Shown: positions 44,679 through 52,929 of the stretch, in pieces
Numbering within the stretch: the first letter of the stretch is position 1
Layout: every line of letters begins with the position of its first letter
DNA from: an archaeon GW2011_AR15
Lineage (GTDB): Archaea; Nanobdellota; Nanobdellia; Woesearchaeales; GW2011-AR15
Reading direction: 5' to 3'
Assembly (NCBI GenBank): GCA_000830295.1
Contig: CP010425.1
Span: 627,308 to 691,307 of the forward strand
Length of the DNA: 64,000 bases
Program-made: the position numbers and the translations under genes
The notes under the pieces: generated by a model
What the model was told of the DNA's origin: nothing
Seen by the model: only the letters and a program-made list of their open reading frames with translations
The model's database searches: none

Positions 44679-45221
44679 TTACATTAAATTTCTTAATATA
44701 TCTGTAAGGCTTGTTATTATAATAAGGTTGAATAGCAGATGTGAGCCAGCAAAAGTCAGTATTCTGGCAAAACTGCTTCCCATCATGAAATACAGGGAAG
44801 AGGCTATCAGCTCATAGACAATTGTCAGGGCAATCAGAGAAGTGACCAAAGGAAGACCAATAAAAAGATTTGACAGCAGAACCACGGCAGTAAGCCCTAT
44901 CACCGACACAAATGATGTATAGTTGAATTTTTGGCCAACAGCATCAGCAACAACCAGTCCCGCCCATCCTACGACAAGGGAGAGTATAATGTCCCTGTAG
45001 ACAAAGGAGACCATCAGGGTTGTATAGAGCACAAGGTCAATCCCCAGACTGCTCTTGAAAAACCTGTGGTATATTTTTGACAGGCCTGCGGCTGCTATGA
45101 AAATAGCAGCAAAGAATATCTGCCTCAGCACGCCTGACATCAGGACGATGATAATAAAAATAAGCAGAATGACTCCTGTATTCCTGCTCTTCAGCTTTTT
45201 GAAGGTTTCTTTAAGGTCCAT
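44679..45221 (-). CDS. Multi-pass membrane protein, 180 aa
   Basis: About five to six hydrophobic segments connected by short loops; no motif recognised. A TATA-like AATATAAACAG (minus strand, about 45245-45255) lies 25-30 bases before the ATG, giving a leaderless mRNA. It is divergent from the valS leader. An ECF-substrate-component or transporter-like role is possible but unsupported. Confidence 0.65.
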   Translation of the reverse strand: MDLKETFKKLKSRNTGVILLIFIIIVLMSGVLRQIFFAAIFIAAAGLSKIYHRFFKSSLGIDLVLYTTLMVSFVYRDIILSLVVGWAGLVVADAVGQKFNYTSFVSVIGLTAVVLLSNLFIGLPLVTSLIALTIVYELIASSLYFMMGSSFARILTFAGSHLLFNLIIITSLTDILRNLM

Positions 45222-45269
45222 GCACAGGTTTACTCTGGGGCTGTTTATATTAGTTTTGACATAATAACA

Positions 45270-45277
45270 TTTAAATA
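45270..45277 (+). promoter_or_regulatory. TATA box for the valS leader transcript
   Basis: TTTAAATA at 45270-45277 is about 24-30 bases upstream of the ATG at 45301, the same spacing as at other leaderless genes in the window, so transcription should start on or next to that ATG. Confidence 0.6.
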
Positions 45278-45300
45278 TACTCTCCGCCTACTATTTCCCT

Positions 45301-45345
45301 ATGTACTCAATCTGGAAAACACTGAGCGTAGTAGTGGCAAACTAG
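45301..45345 (+). CDS. Putative leader peptide of valS with three consecutive Val codons
   Basis: ATG at 45301 opens a 14-codon frame ending TAG at 45343-45345, encoding MYSIWKTLSVVVAN. Three Val codons in a row (GTA GTA GTG, 45328-45336) lie before a gene for valyl-tRNA synthetase, starting 94 bases later. The peptide would be made from a leaderless mRNA. A hairpin covers the Val codons and a T-run follows. In bacteria such a layout lets stalled ribosomes (low charged tRNA-Val) prevent termination; in archaea this is unproven, so treat it as a strong inference. Confidence 0.55.
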   Translation: MYSIWKTLSVVVAN

Positions 45346-45369
45346 TTTCCAGCGGCTTTTTTCTTCTTA
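45312..45369 (+). promoter_or_regulatory. Hairpin plus T-run, attenuator-like element before valS
   Basis: CTGGAAA (45312-45318) pairs perfectly with TTTCCAG (45346-45352), with an extra G-C pair across a one-base bulge; CACT/AGTG (45320-45323 with 45332-45335) can add an inner stem. The stem is followed by CGGC and TTTTTTCTTCTT (45357-45368). The Val codons sit inside the loop, so a ribosome paused there would block pairing. A second promoter near 45399-45408 (TTTTTATT) could bypass it. Confidence 0.45.
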
Positions 45370-45439
45370 TCAGAGAGATTCACATTACCTGAAGAGAAAG
45401 CTTTTTATTGAGAAAATTATAACAGAAGGGAAGAATAAT

Positions 45440-47836
45440 ATGGAACTGCCTCAGAGATACGATGCAAAAGAAGCTGAAGCCAAGTGGCAGAAGTTCTGGG
45501 AGAAAAATAAAATCTATGCATATAATGAAAAAGATAAGAAGAAAGAGACCTATTCCATAGATACTCCGCCCCCTACAGTCTCAGGCAGCATGCATATCGG
45601 CCATGCTTTCTCATATTCACAGCAGGATTTTGTTGCCCGGTACAAAAGGATGAAAGGGTTCAATGTTTTCTATCCCTTCGGCACAGACGACAACGGCCTT
45701 GCAACAGAGAAACTTGTGCAGAAAAACAGGAAGGTCAATCTGAGGAAAATACCAAGGACAGAAGCTATAAAGATCTGCCTTGAATTTCTGAAGGAAGAAA
45801 GGCCAAAATTTGTTCAGGACTGGAAAAACATAGGGATGAGCTGTGACTTTAGTGTGATGTATTCTACAATTGATGATATGTCCAGGAAAATATCCCAGAG
45901 GACATTCCTTGAGATGGCCAAAAAAGGCCTTGCATACAGGAAAGAAGCACCAATTATATGGGATACGATGTTCCAGACTGCAATTGCCCAGGCAGAGCTT
46001 GTGGACAGTGAGATTGATTCCATTTTCAACGACATAGTTTTCAGGACAGAAGGCAGTGATGAGCTTATAATAGCCACTACAAGGCCAGAGCTGATAGGTG
46101 CATGCGTTGCTGTTTTTGTGCATCCGAAAGACAAAAGATACAGGAAGCATGTCGGGAAGACTGCAATTACCCCGCTGTATAATGCAAAAGTCCCTGTCCT
46201 TGCAGATGAGAAAGTAAGCATGGAGAAAGGCACAGGAATAGTGATGTGCTGCACTTTCGGGGATCAGACAGACATTGAGTGGTATAAGCAGTATAAGCTT
46301 CCCCTTAAGATGCTGATAAACCCTGACGGCACAATGAATGATGCAGCTGGCAGATACAAGGGCATGAAGGCAGATGAGGCAAGAAAAGCAACCATAGAGG
46401 ACCTGAAGCAGGCAAAACTATTGAAGAGCCAGAAGGCAATAAAGCATGTAGTGCAGATTGGCGAAAGGTCAGGGCAGCCTGTTGAAATAATAAATTCAAA
46501 GCAGTGGTACATAAGCTATCTTGATAAGAAGGATATGTTCCTCAAGGCCTCTGAAAAGCTGGGCTGGTATCCAAAGCATATGAAGCACAGGCTTGACAAC
46601 TGGATAAAAGGGCTGAACTGGGACTGGTCAATATCAAGGCAGAGGCATTTCGGCGTGCCCATTCCTGTATGGTATGACAAAACAGGGAAGATATACTATG
46701 CAGATGAGTCCCAGCTTCCTGTTGATCCTGTTGCAGACAGGCCAAAGGGAGTTCCTGAGAAAGTGGATCTTATACCTGAAACAGATGTTTTTGATACATG
46801 GTTCACTTCAGGCAGCTCGCCTTTCCTGGCGATAGAGCTCATGCCAAAGGAAACACAGGAAGAGCTGTTCCCTATGAGCCTGAGGCCGCAGGCGCATGAT
46901 ATAATCAATTTCTGGCTGTTCTATACAATGGCAAAGACACAGCTTATACACAGGAAAAACCCCTGGAAGGACGTCATAATCTCAGGCTGGGCACTTGACC
47001 CGCACGGAAGAAAGATGTCCAAATCAAAAGGGAATGTAGTTGTGCCTCAGGATATGATACAGAAATATAGTGCAGATGCCCTGAGGTTTTGGACAGCAGG
47101 CAGCAAGCTCGGGGACGACATGCCTTTCCAGGAGAAAGACCTTGTGACAGGGCAGAAGACAATAACCAAATTATGGAACGCCTCAAAGTTTGTACTGATG
47201 CACCTTGAGGATTATAGATATGAAAAAGTCGAGCTGGAGATACTGGATAAATGGCTTCTTGCAAAGCTCCAGAAACTGGTTAAGAAGTGCACAGAGCATT
47301 TTGATGCATATGAATATTCAAAGGCAAAGCAGGAATTTGAGCTGTTTTTCTGGCAGGTATTCACAGACAACTATCTGGAGCTGGCGAAGGACAGGCTATA
47401 TAATCCCGGGAAGTATAACAAGACCGCAAGGAAGTCAGCGCAGTTTGCCCTTTATGAGGCCCTGCTTAACCTCCTGAAATTAATAGCGCCGGTGATGCCT
47501 TACATAACCGAGGAGATATACCAGCTTTACTTTGCTGAAAAGGAGAAGGAAAAGAGCATCCATATCTCGCACTGGCCTGAATATTCCGAATCATATATTG
47601 ATAAGAATGCCGAGGAAACAGGGGACTTGGTTGTAGGGATACTACAGACAGTAAGAAAATTCAAATCAGAAAAATCCCTTTCACTGAAAGCAGAGCTGAG
47701 CTCAATAATAATCTCCTGTTCAGCATCACAAAGGAAAAAGCTTGAGCTTGTCCTGCAGGACATAAAAGCCATTACAATAGCAGAGGACATAGAGTTCAGG
47801 GAGAGCAAGGAATTCTCTCTTGAAATAAAAAATTAA
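45440..47836 (+). CDS. valS: Valyl-tRNA synthetase
   Basis: A 798-residue class Ia synthetase: 'HIGH' at 52-55 and 'KMSKS' at 525-529 (ATP-binding signatures), an editing domain with 'IATTRPELIGA', 'TDIEWY' and 'NFWLFYTMAKTQL' as in ValRS, and a helical anticodon-binding domain at the C-terminus. It charges tRNA-Val and edits Thr mistakes. The long C-terminal coiled-coil arm of bacterial ValRS is missing, as in archaea. A Val-rich leader frame and hairpin lie upstream. Confidence 0.95.
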   Translation: MELPQRYDAKEAEAKWQKFWEKNKIYAYNEKDKKKETYSIDTPPPTVSGSMHIGHAFSYSQQDFVARYKRMKGFNVFYPFGTDDNGLATEKLVQKNRKVNLRKIPRTEAIKICLEFLKEERPKFVQDWKNIGMSCDFSVMYSTIDDMSRKISQRTFLEMAKKGLAYRKEAPIIWDTMFQTAIAQAELVDSEIDSIFNDIVFRTEGSDELIIATTRPELIGACVAVFVHPKDKRYRKHVGKTAITPLYNAKVPVLADEKVSMEKGTGIVMCCTFGDQTDIEWYKQYKLPLKMLINPDGTMNDAAGRYKGMKADEARKATIEDLKQAKLLKSQKAIKHVVQIGERSGQPVEIINSKQWYISYLDKKDMFLKASEKLGWYPKHMKHRLDNWIKGLNWDWSISRQRHFGVPIPVWYDKTGKIYYADESQLPVDPVADRPKGVPEKVDLIPETDVFDTWFTSGSSPFLAIELMPKETQEELFPMSLRPQAHDIINFWLFYTMAKTQLIHRKNPWKDVIISGWALDPHGRKMSKSKGNVVVPQDMIQKYSADALRFWTAGSKLGDDMPFQEKDLVTGQKTITKLWNASKFVLMHLEDYRYEKVELEILDKWLLAKLQKLVKKCTEHFDAYEYSKAKQEFELFFWQVFTDNYLELAKDRLYNPGKYNKTARKSAQFALYEALLNLLKLIAPVMPYITEEIYQLYFAEKEKEKSIHISHWPEYSESYIDKNAEETGDLVVGILQTVRKFKSEKSLSLKAELSSIIISCSASQRKKLELVLQDIKAITIAEDIEFRESKEFSLEIKN

Positions 47837-47848
47837 TAATTATTAGTT

Positions 47849-48403
47849 TTACCAGAAGCCTATAAGCAGCACTGCAAACAGCGAGACTATGATTATCAGC
47901 ATCATGGCGAGCACTTTAGGATGGAAGAGGGTGGCTGCAAAATTCTGCGAGAAGCTGCCTGATGCGACATCGCCGCTCCCGCCTGCAATTACATTGTCAG
48001 AGTCAGTTGTCTCATTTCCAAGATACGGCCCCACATCCTGGCCAAGCTTCATGGAGATGCTAATCAGGAACAAAATGACTGCAAAAACAAGGATATAAGT
48101 CCCCAGGTTGTTTATTATTGCTGCCGGCAGCTCAGCGCCCACTGACTTAGTGGCCAGTAGCGTGAACATAAGCCCGATTATTATCATGACAAACCAGGGT
48201 ACAGTCTCCTTTACAATATCTATGACATCCTGGGAGAATATAAGCATCATTGCAACTGCAAATGCCAGCAGTGCATTAAGGCCCTTGACATCTCCGAATG
48301 GCTTCTGGACCATCAGTATCGCATAGACCCCTGTAAAGACGAATAGGATTACAAATATATCAGAGAAATGCGATAATAAGGAAATATCAAAAAAGGATGC
48401 CAT
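47849..48403 (-). CDS. Multi-pass membrane protein, third of three tandem paralogues
   Basis: 184 residues with about four membrane segments. It shares with the two genes upstream an N-terminal amphipathic stretch followed by two helices and a later hydrophobic region ending near 'LLIGFW'. The ATG follows the previous stop immediately (48404). The tandem triplet is likely one operon on the minus strand, end to end with valS (12 bases between stops). Function unknown; may form a membrane complex. Confidence 0.65.
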   Translation of the reverse strand: MASFFDISLLSHFSDIFVILFVFTGVYAILMVQKPFGDVKGLNALLAFAVAMMLIFSQDVIDIVKETVPWFVMIIIGLMFTLLATKSVGAELPAAIINNLGTYILVFAVILFLISISMKLGQDVGPYLGNETTDSDNVIAGGSGDVASGSFSQNFAATLFHPKVLAMMLIIIVSLFAVLLIGFW

Positions 48404-48985
48404 TTAGTGACCTCCGTGGCCTCCGCCTCCTCTGCCTCCGAATACCCCGTTCATTGTTTCCCAGATGCTCTGCCTCCTCTCTGCAGGATGCTGTTCCGCA
48501 GTTATGAACCAGACAATTATGCCGAATACAAGTATAGATATGACCATAGATCTTGTCTCAGGGTCAGCAAGGAAAGGCAGATGGCCGAATGTGCCTGCTG
48601 AAGAAAGGAAAGTCCATCCGACAGCAACGACTGAAAAAAGCACTACTATCCCGACAAGAGGGGTCCCTGCAATATTTATATCGTTTCCGAACACGCCTAT
48701 CAGCAGAAGAGTCATCATTGAAGCAATCATCAGCAGGGATACATTCGGAAGTGAGTTGTTGATTATTGTAACCACATCAGGGCCCCTGCCTATCACGTGC
48801 GGAATGACCGCTGCTGCAGCCAGCACAAAAGAAACCATGACATTAAACCTGTGCGCCTGCTCTCCGAGTATCCTGGACTTCTGCAGCACTGCAAAGGCTA
48901 TTGTGAATATAAGCAGAAAAGGCAGCAGGACATCCAGCAGCCCTATATTTTCCAGCATCAATACATAATCTTCAAGCAATGACAT
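48404..48985 (-). CDS. Multi-pass membrane protein, second of three tandem paralogues
   Basis: 193 residues with about five membrane helices. 'LLDVLLPFLLIFTIAFAVLQKSRILG' near the N-terminus is almost the same as the matching stretch in the first gene, showing recent common origin. The C-terminus ends with a Gly/His tail ('GGRGGGGHGGH'), which could bind metal. It is tightly spaced with its neighbours. Confidence 0.7.
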   Translation of the reverse strand: MSLLEDYVLMLENIGLLDVLLPFLLIFTIAFAVLQKSRILGEQAHRFNVMVSFVLAAAAVIPHVIGRGPDVVTIINNSLPNVSLLMIASMMTLLLIGVFGNDINIAGTPLVGIVVLFSVVAVGWTFLSSAGTFGHLPFLADPETRSMVISILVFGIIVWFITAEQHPAERRQSIWETMNGVFGGRGGGGHGGH

Positions 48986-49008
48986 TTTCTAATCCTCCTC
49001 TTGTTTTA

Positions 49009-49599
49009 TCAGTGATGATCATCCGATTTAGAGTCTCCTGACGAGCCTTTTTCTGATTTTGTTATGTATCCCATCATAAAGATGATGAATATTGTCAGTA
49101 TGATGGCCCCTGAAACACCGGTGTCGACATTGTTTATTATCCATCCCCATGCGAAATAAAGCCATGGTGTGCCGTCATTTGTCTTTATAGCATGAAGGAA
49201 GATTGCCAGTATGCCGGCAAACATCAGCCACATGAATATGCCTCTCCAGGGCTGCTCAAGCTTGTATTCCTCCTTCCCTGTATGGAATACTCCGACAAGC
49301 AGCAGGAATGAGACCCCAAGCAAAAGCAGTATTGTAAGGTTTGCAATGGCCTCGTTGACAGCCGCAACAAGCCTTGAGCTTGCCACGACAATGAAGGCAG
49401 TGACGAACGCGAACATGCTGTTCAGGTTCTTCTTTGCCATCTCTCTTCCGGCGACTTCCTCAGTGCCGAAAATCTTTGATTTCTCAAGTATGGCGAAAAC
49501 TATTGTGAATATAAGCAGGAAAGGCAGCAGGACTTCATAAACACCAAGCTTATCGAGGAACTGGATGCCTGTTGCAAATGGGGAGGTAGCATCTACCAT
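49009..49599 (-). CDS. Multi-pass membrane protein, first of three tandem paralogues
   Basis: 196 residues with about five membrane helices and the shared 'VLLPFLLIFTIVFAILEKSKIFG' stretch. The C-terminal tail is hydrophilic and ends 'SKSDDHH'. A TATA box (minus strand GATTTATATAG, about 49632-49642) lies about 30 bases upstream, so the operon starts here. Similar proteins are, to my knowledge, common in DPANN genomes without assigned function. Confidence 0.7.
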   Translation of the reverse strand: MVDATSPFATGIQFLDKLGVYEVLLPFLLIFTIVFAILEKSKIFGTEEVAGREMAKKNLNSMFAFVTAFIVVASSRLVAAVNEAIANLTILLLLGVSFLLLVGVFHTGKEEYKLEQPWRGIFMWLMFAGILAIFLHAIKTNDGTPWLYFAWGWIINNVDTGVSGAIILTIFIIFMMGYITKSEKGSSGDSKSDDHH

Positions 49600-49695
49600 A
49601 TTAGTATAGATTTAGATGTCTGTTTCTATATAAATCTTTTGTTTCTCTGTCTCGAGGAATAGAGGGGAATTAATACAAAATATGGCCTGCCAGTG

Positions 49696-50061
49696 CTATT
49701 TCTTCTGGTACAATTTCACTGAGCTGATTGTTATGCTTTCCAGCCTGTCAGGATCATCGCCTATTTTGCTTCCGGAATATACAAGCCCATATAATCCGCC
49801 GATCAGCCCTGTGAGGCCGCCGATGTTACTGGCAATATCAATGTCCGAAACATATTCAACTGCCTGCGGGACAGCCTGATTCACATAAGGGACCTGCTCC
49901 AGAAGATCGCCCGCGAACATACCGGCGGTATAACAGAGGGCTGCTCCTGCAGCCTTCAATGCAATGTCAAAGGCTACTTTCCTGAAATTAGGCCTTGCAA
50001 ATGTCCAGCCATTGCCATACGTTGTAAGAGTCTTCCACTTTTTTTTAACTGTGTCTGACAT
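49696..50061 (-). CDS. Small glycine-zipper-like protein, 121 aa
   Basis: A basic N-terminal third, then two weakly hydrophobic, small-residue-rich stretches ('AGAALCYTAGMFAGD' and 'NIGGLTGLIGGLYGLVYSG') that look like membrane-associated glycine zippers. No signal peptide. A TATA-like TTTATATAC (minus strand, near 50085-50093) lies about 25-30 bases upstream. No function known. Confidence 0.55.
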   Translation of the reverse strand: MSDTVKKKWKTLTTYGNGWTFARPNFRKVAFDIALKAAGAALCYTAGMFAGDLLEQVPYVNQAVPQAVEYVSDIDIASNIGGLTGLIGGLYGLVYSGSKIGDDPDRLESITISSVKLYQKK

Positions 50062-50111
50062 TAAAAACTAATAATGATTCCTGATGTATATAAATGTTAT
50101 TACAAGAGATA

Positions 50112-50142
50112 GTTTAGCTTTGCCTGGCTAAACTTTTATAAA
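50112..50142 (+). promoter_or_regulatory. Inverted repeat and TATA box before the translin gene
   Basis: GTTTAGC (50112-50118) and GCTAAAC (50127-50133) form a perfect inverted repeat that runs directly into a TATA box (CTTTTATAAA, 50133-50142), about 25 bases before the ATG. The half TGGCTAA recurs at 51227-51233 and 51257-51263 before the dUTPase gene, so a shared regulator is possible. Confidence 0.4.
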
Positions 50143-50164
50143 TGGCCGGCTTTTACCCAGGCAT

Positions 50165-50728
50165 ATGGTCACAAAAACATTCGACAGGCTTAGGAAAGAG
50201 ATTGAGAACAAAGATAAGACAAGGGAGGAACTCATTGTCGGGTCCAGGCCGATAATAAAAGACTCAAAGCAGGCAATATATGCAATCCACAGGGGTTCTG
50301 TTGCAGAAGCGGAAAAGCTCATACAGAAAGCTTCCAGAGGCCTGGATGAGCTCAGAAGACTGCCAGACCAGAAATCAAGCTCATTTGACTCAGCAGTCCA
50401 GGAATATGTTGAGGCAGTGACTTATCTGGAATATGTGAAGACAGGTAAGCTTGCTGATGAGAAAGAGATTAATGCAGACCCTGAAAACTATCTTCTCGGC
50501 ATATGCGACCTGACAGGAGAGCTGGCAAGAAGGGCCGTTTTCTCTGTTGTAAAAGAGGATTTTAAGGAAGTTGAAAAAATAAAAGAGTTTGTTTCCAGGA
50601 TATACGAAGAATTCCTTAAGTTTGAGCTGAGGAACAGCGAGCTGAGGAAAAAATCAGATTCCATAAAATGGAACCTCAAAAAGATTGAGGAGATTCTTTA
50701 TGACCTGAAGATAAGAGGGAAGCTCTGA
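50165..50728 (+). CDS. Translin-family nucleic-acid-binding protein
   Basis: A 187-residue all-helical protein with the archaeal translin layout: an N-terminal 'REELIVGSRPIIKDSKQAIY' helix pair, 'LDELRRLP', 'AVQEYVEAVTYLEY', and 'YLLGICDLTGELARRAV', the most conserved stretch of the family. Translins form barrel-like RNA- and single-strand-DNA-binding multimers. Promoter TATA and inverted repeat lie upstream. The next gene starts at the last base of its stop, so the two are coupled. Confidence 0.85.
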   Translation: MVTKTFDRLRKEIENKDKTREELIVGSRPIIKDSKQAIYAIHRGSVAEAEKLIQKASRGLDELRRLPDQKSSSFDSAVQEYVEAVTYLEYVKTGKLADEKEINADPENYLLGICDLTGELARRAVFSVVKEDFKEVEKIKEFVSRIYEEFLKFELRNSELRKKSDSIKWNLKKIEEILYDLKIRGKL

Positions 50729-51216
50729 TGGAGTTCAAAGAGGCAATCGGGAAACTGCAGAAGTCAAAGGAGTTCAAGGACTGGAAAAAGAACTCCCCTA
50801 ACTCAGTCCTGACATATGCATTCCTGATGATATCCCCTGATGTTGAAAAGGAATGGCAGGTTGGCTATTTTAACCCGAAGCAGGAGACCATATCCACTTT
50901 CACTATTTCTGAAAAAATACACAGGAATCCTGATTCTGAAATGCTGAAAGCCGGGAGCATAAGGGAGCTTGATGTTCCAAAAGTTAAAGTGGAGTTTGAC
51001 AAAGCGCTTGATACTGCAAGAAGACTGCAGCAGAAAGAGTATCCCGAGCATAAGGCAGAAAAAAAGATGATGATCCTCCAGAAGCTCGGCATAGGCCAGG
51101 TATGGAACCTAACCTACATAACAAAGACATTCAAGACACTTAACATAAAGATTGATTCTTCTTCAGGAGAGATACTGAAGCACGAACTTCTTGAGCTGTT
51201 CACTTTCAGCAAATAG
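50728..51216 (+). CDS. Hypothetical protein coupled to translin, 162 aa
   Basis: A soluble alpha/beta protein without a recognised motif. Strand-helix repeats ('VEKEWQVGYFNPKQETISTF', 'GQVWNLTYITKTFKTLNI') look a little like PepSY/cystatin-type folds, which is only a visual impression. The start overlaps the translin stop by one base, so the two products are probably made together. Confidence 0.65.
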   Translation: MEFKEAIGKLQKSKEFKDWKKNSPNSVLTYAFLMISPDVEKEWQVGYFNPKQETISTFTISEKIHRNPDSEMLKAGSIRELDVPKVKVEFDKALDTARRLQQKEYPEHKAEKKMMILQKLGIGQVWNLTYITKTFKTLNIKIDSSSGEILKHELLELFTFSK

Positions 51217-51349
51217 AAATAGTCCCTGGCTAATGAGTCTGTTTATAAAAATTGCTTGGCTAAAAACTATATATTTGAAATTGATAGATTTTATAAACCA
51301 AAAAAATAACTGGAATCCTGTTCTTGAAAAAAGAAATTAAGGGAATTGG

Positions 51350-51778
51350 ATGGTAGACGTAAGGATAGTTAAGGATGACAAGGAGATGACAACCCCGCAT
51401 TATGTCCATGAGGGCGATGCAGGGATTGACCTTAGGTCTTCAGTCGAATATGTTCTTAAGCCTGGCGAAACATATGCTGTCCCGACAGCAGTCAGGATGG
51501 CAATTCCCGAAGGATATGCCGGGCTTGTCTGGGACAAGAGCGGCTATGCAGCAAAGAATTCCATACACACACTGGCAGGCGTGATTGACTCGGGCTACAG
51601 GGGGGAAATCAGGATAGTCATGAAGAACTTAGGCAAAGAAAATTTTGAGATAAAAAAAGACATGAAGATTGCGCAGATACTCATACAGCCTGTTGTAAGA
51701 GCTAATCTTATTGAAGAAGAAACACTTGATGATACGAGAAGAGGACATGGCGGCTTCGGCAGCACAGGGAAACACTAG
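51350..51778 (+). CDS. dut: dUTP diphosphatase
   Basis: 142 residues holding the five trimeric-dUTPase motifs: 'DAGIDLRS', 'DKSGYAAK', 'GVIDSGYRGEIRI', 'KIAQILIQP' and 'RRGHGGFGSTG'. It removes dUTP and supplies dUMP for dTTP synthesis, a job shared with the nearby thymidylate kinase (52131-52763). TATA-like TTTATAAACC lies upstream at about 51290-51300. Confidence 0.95.
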   Translation: MVDVRIVKDDKEMTTPHYVHEGDAGIDLRSSVEYVLKPGETYAVPTAVRMAIPEGYAGLVWDKSGYAAKNSIHTLAGVIDSGYRGEIRIVMKNLGKENFEIKKDMKIAQILIQPVVRANLIEEETLDDTRRGHGGFGSTGKH

Positions 51779-51790
51779 AGAGGTAAAAAA

Positions 51791-51892
51791 ATGGCAAAAG
51801 CAGAAACAGTAACAAAAAAAACAACAATAAGCTATGAATCAATGATAACAAGCAAGAAGCTCAGCTCTTTCTTTGATGAAGAAGAGGAATAA
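51791..51892 (+). CDS. 33-aa small protein with acidic C-terminus
   Basis: A short frame after the dUTPase gene with a ribosome-site-like 'GAGAGGTAAAAAA' just before the ATG. The peptide is Lys/Thr-rich at the start and ends 'FFDEEEE'. Close coupling to dut and a good ribosome site favour a real gene; nothing is known about function. Confidence 0.45.
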   Translation: MAKAETVTKKTTISYESMITSKKLSSFFDEEEE

Positions 51893-51925
51893 TCTTTAAA
51901 TATAAATTTTCCTTACTCTTTCCTT

Positions 51926-52150
51926 ATGATAGTTGAGATAGATAATGCAGAAGCGGATGTCCCTGTTTTCGGTAAATCTGTCCAGAAATTCAGCAAATGC
52001 AAATACGGCGCGAGCTTCATGGGCCAGAGATCCTGCTCTGTCTTCCACCATGCTTTTGACAACAGCATGGACATACTCCACCACTGCGGAAGCTGCAAGC
52101 TTAATGTGGCCGAGCCGACAACAAAAAAAATCAATGTAAGATTTTTCTGA
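51926..52150 (+). CDS. Small Cys/His-rich protein, possible zinc binder, 74 aa
   Basis: A TATA box (CTTTAAATATAAAT, about 51892-51905) lies about 25 bases before the ATG. The middle has Cys and His residues in a 'C-x11-C-x3-HH...HHCGSC' arrangement that could bind zinc. Its last 20 bases overlap the convergent tmk gene. No family recognised. Confidence 0.5.
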   Translation: MIVEIDNAEADVPVFGKSVQKFSKCKYGASFMGQRSCSVFHHAFDNSMDILHHCGSCKLNVAEPTTKKINVRFF

Positions 52151-52763
52151 GGCTTTCCTTTATCCTGCTGAAAACCTCTTCCCTGCTTCCCGAGGCATCT
52201 ATTGTTTTCCAGCTGCCCCTGAACTCAGGCATAGCTGAAATTTCCTTGTATCCTTCAGCTATCTCCCTGAAGAAATCCACCCCCTTTGACTCGAACTTGT
52301 CCCCGTCTTTGTCAAATGTTCTCTTTAACCCTGACGCAGGGTCAAGCTCAAAGAACAGGATTAAATCCGGCAGGAAACCTTCAATTGCAGTCCTGTTTAT
52401 TTCCATGACTTTTTTTATTCCCAGTTTTCTTGCGCTGCCCTGGTAAGCAAGGCTGCTTACTACAGACCTGTCTGATATGATAATTCCGCCTTTTTTCAGC
52501 ACAGGAGAAACAACAGCCCTCAATGACTGGGCTCTTGATGCAGCATAGAGATAAGCTTCTGTCTCAGCTGCCATTATCTCTTTGTAAGAGGTTCCCTGGA
52601 CAATCTTCCTTATTGACTCTGAAATTTCTGTGCCTCCGGGCTCCCTCGTCAAAAGGATTTCCCTGTCAGGATACAGCCCTTTTAGGTATTTGTGGAGCTT
52701 GGCAGCCTGTGTAGTCTTTCCAGTGCCTACAACGCCCTCCAGAACAATGTAAATTCCTTTCAT
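52131..52763 (-). CDS. tmk: Thymidylate kinase
   Basis: 210 residues with P-loop 'EGVVGTGKTTQAA', 'LTREPGGTEISESIRKI' (the DRX/substrate-binding signature region of dTMP kinases), and 'IISDRSVVSSLAYQG' with the catalytic Arg. It phosphorylates dTMP to dTDP. dut lies convergent close by, completing part of dTTP supply. The protein has normal length. Confidence 0.92.
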   Translation of the reverse strand: MKGIYIVLEGVVGTGKTTQAAKLHKYLKGLYPDREILLTREPGGTEISESIRKIVQGTSYKEIMAAETEAYLYAASRAQSLRAVVSPVLKKGGIIISDRSVVSSLAYQGSARKLGIKKVMEINRTAIEGFLPDLILFFELDPASGLKRTFDKDGDKFESKGVDFFREIAEGYKEISAMPEFRGSWKTIDASGSREEVFSRIKESLRKILH

Positions 52764-52857
52764 CAGCGTAGAGATTATATCCTAGTTTAAAAAAATTATG
52801 ACATTACTATAAAAAGCAATAACTTATTTAAATGAACTAATTCTCCACAAATTCTAT

Positions 52858-52929
52858 GGCGATAGTCGTATAATGGTAGTATATAGGACTGTGGATCCTG
52901 TGGAGGGAGTCCGATTCTCCCCTATCGCC
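52858..52929 (+). tRNA. tRNA-His (anticodon GTG)
   Basis: The sequence folds into a cloverleaf: G-1 encoded at 52858, acceptor GCGATAG (52859-52865) with CTATCGC (52922-52928), discriminator C73 at 52929 pairing with G-1 as typical for tRNA-His. The anticodon loop reads CTGTGGA with anticodon GTG, on a 5-bp stem with one wobble pair. The T stem is GGGAG/CTCCC, but the T-loop reads TCCGATT, with C in place of the usual T55. CCA is not encoded. A TATA box (TTATTTAAAT, 52824-52833) lies about 25 bases upstream. The 3' end is copied twice downstream. Confidence 0.9.
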
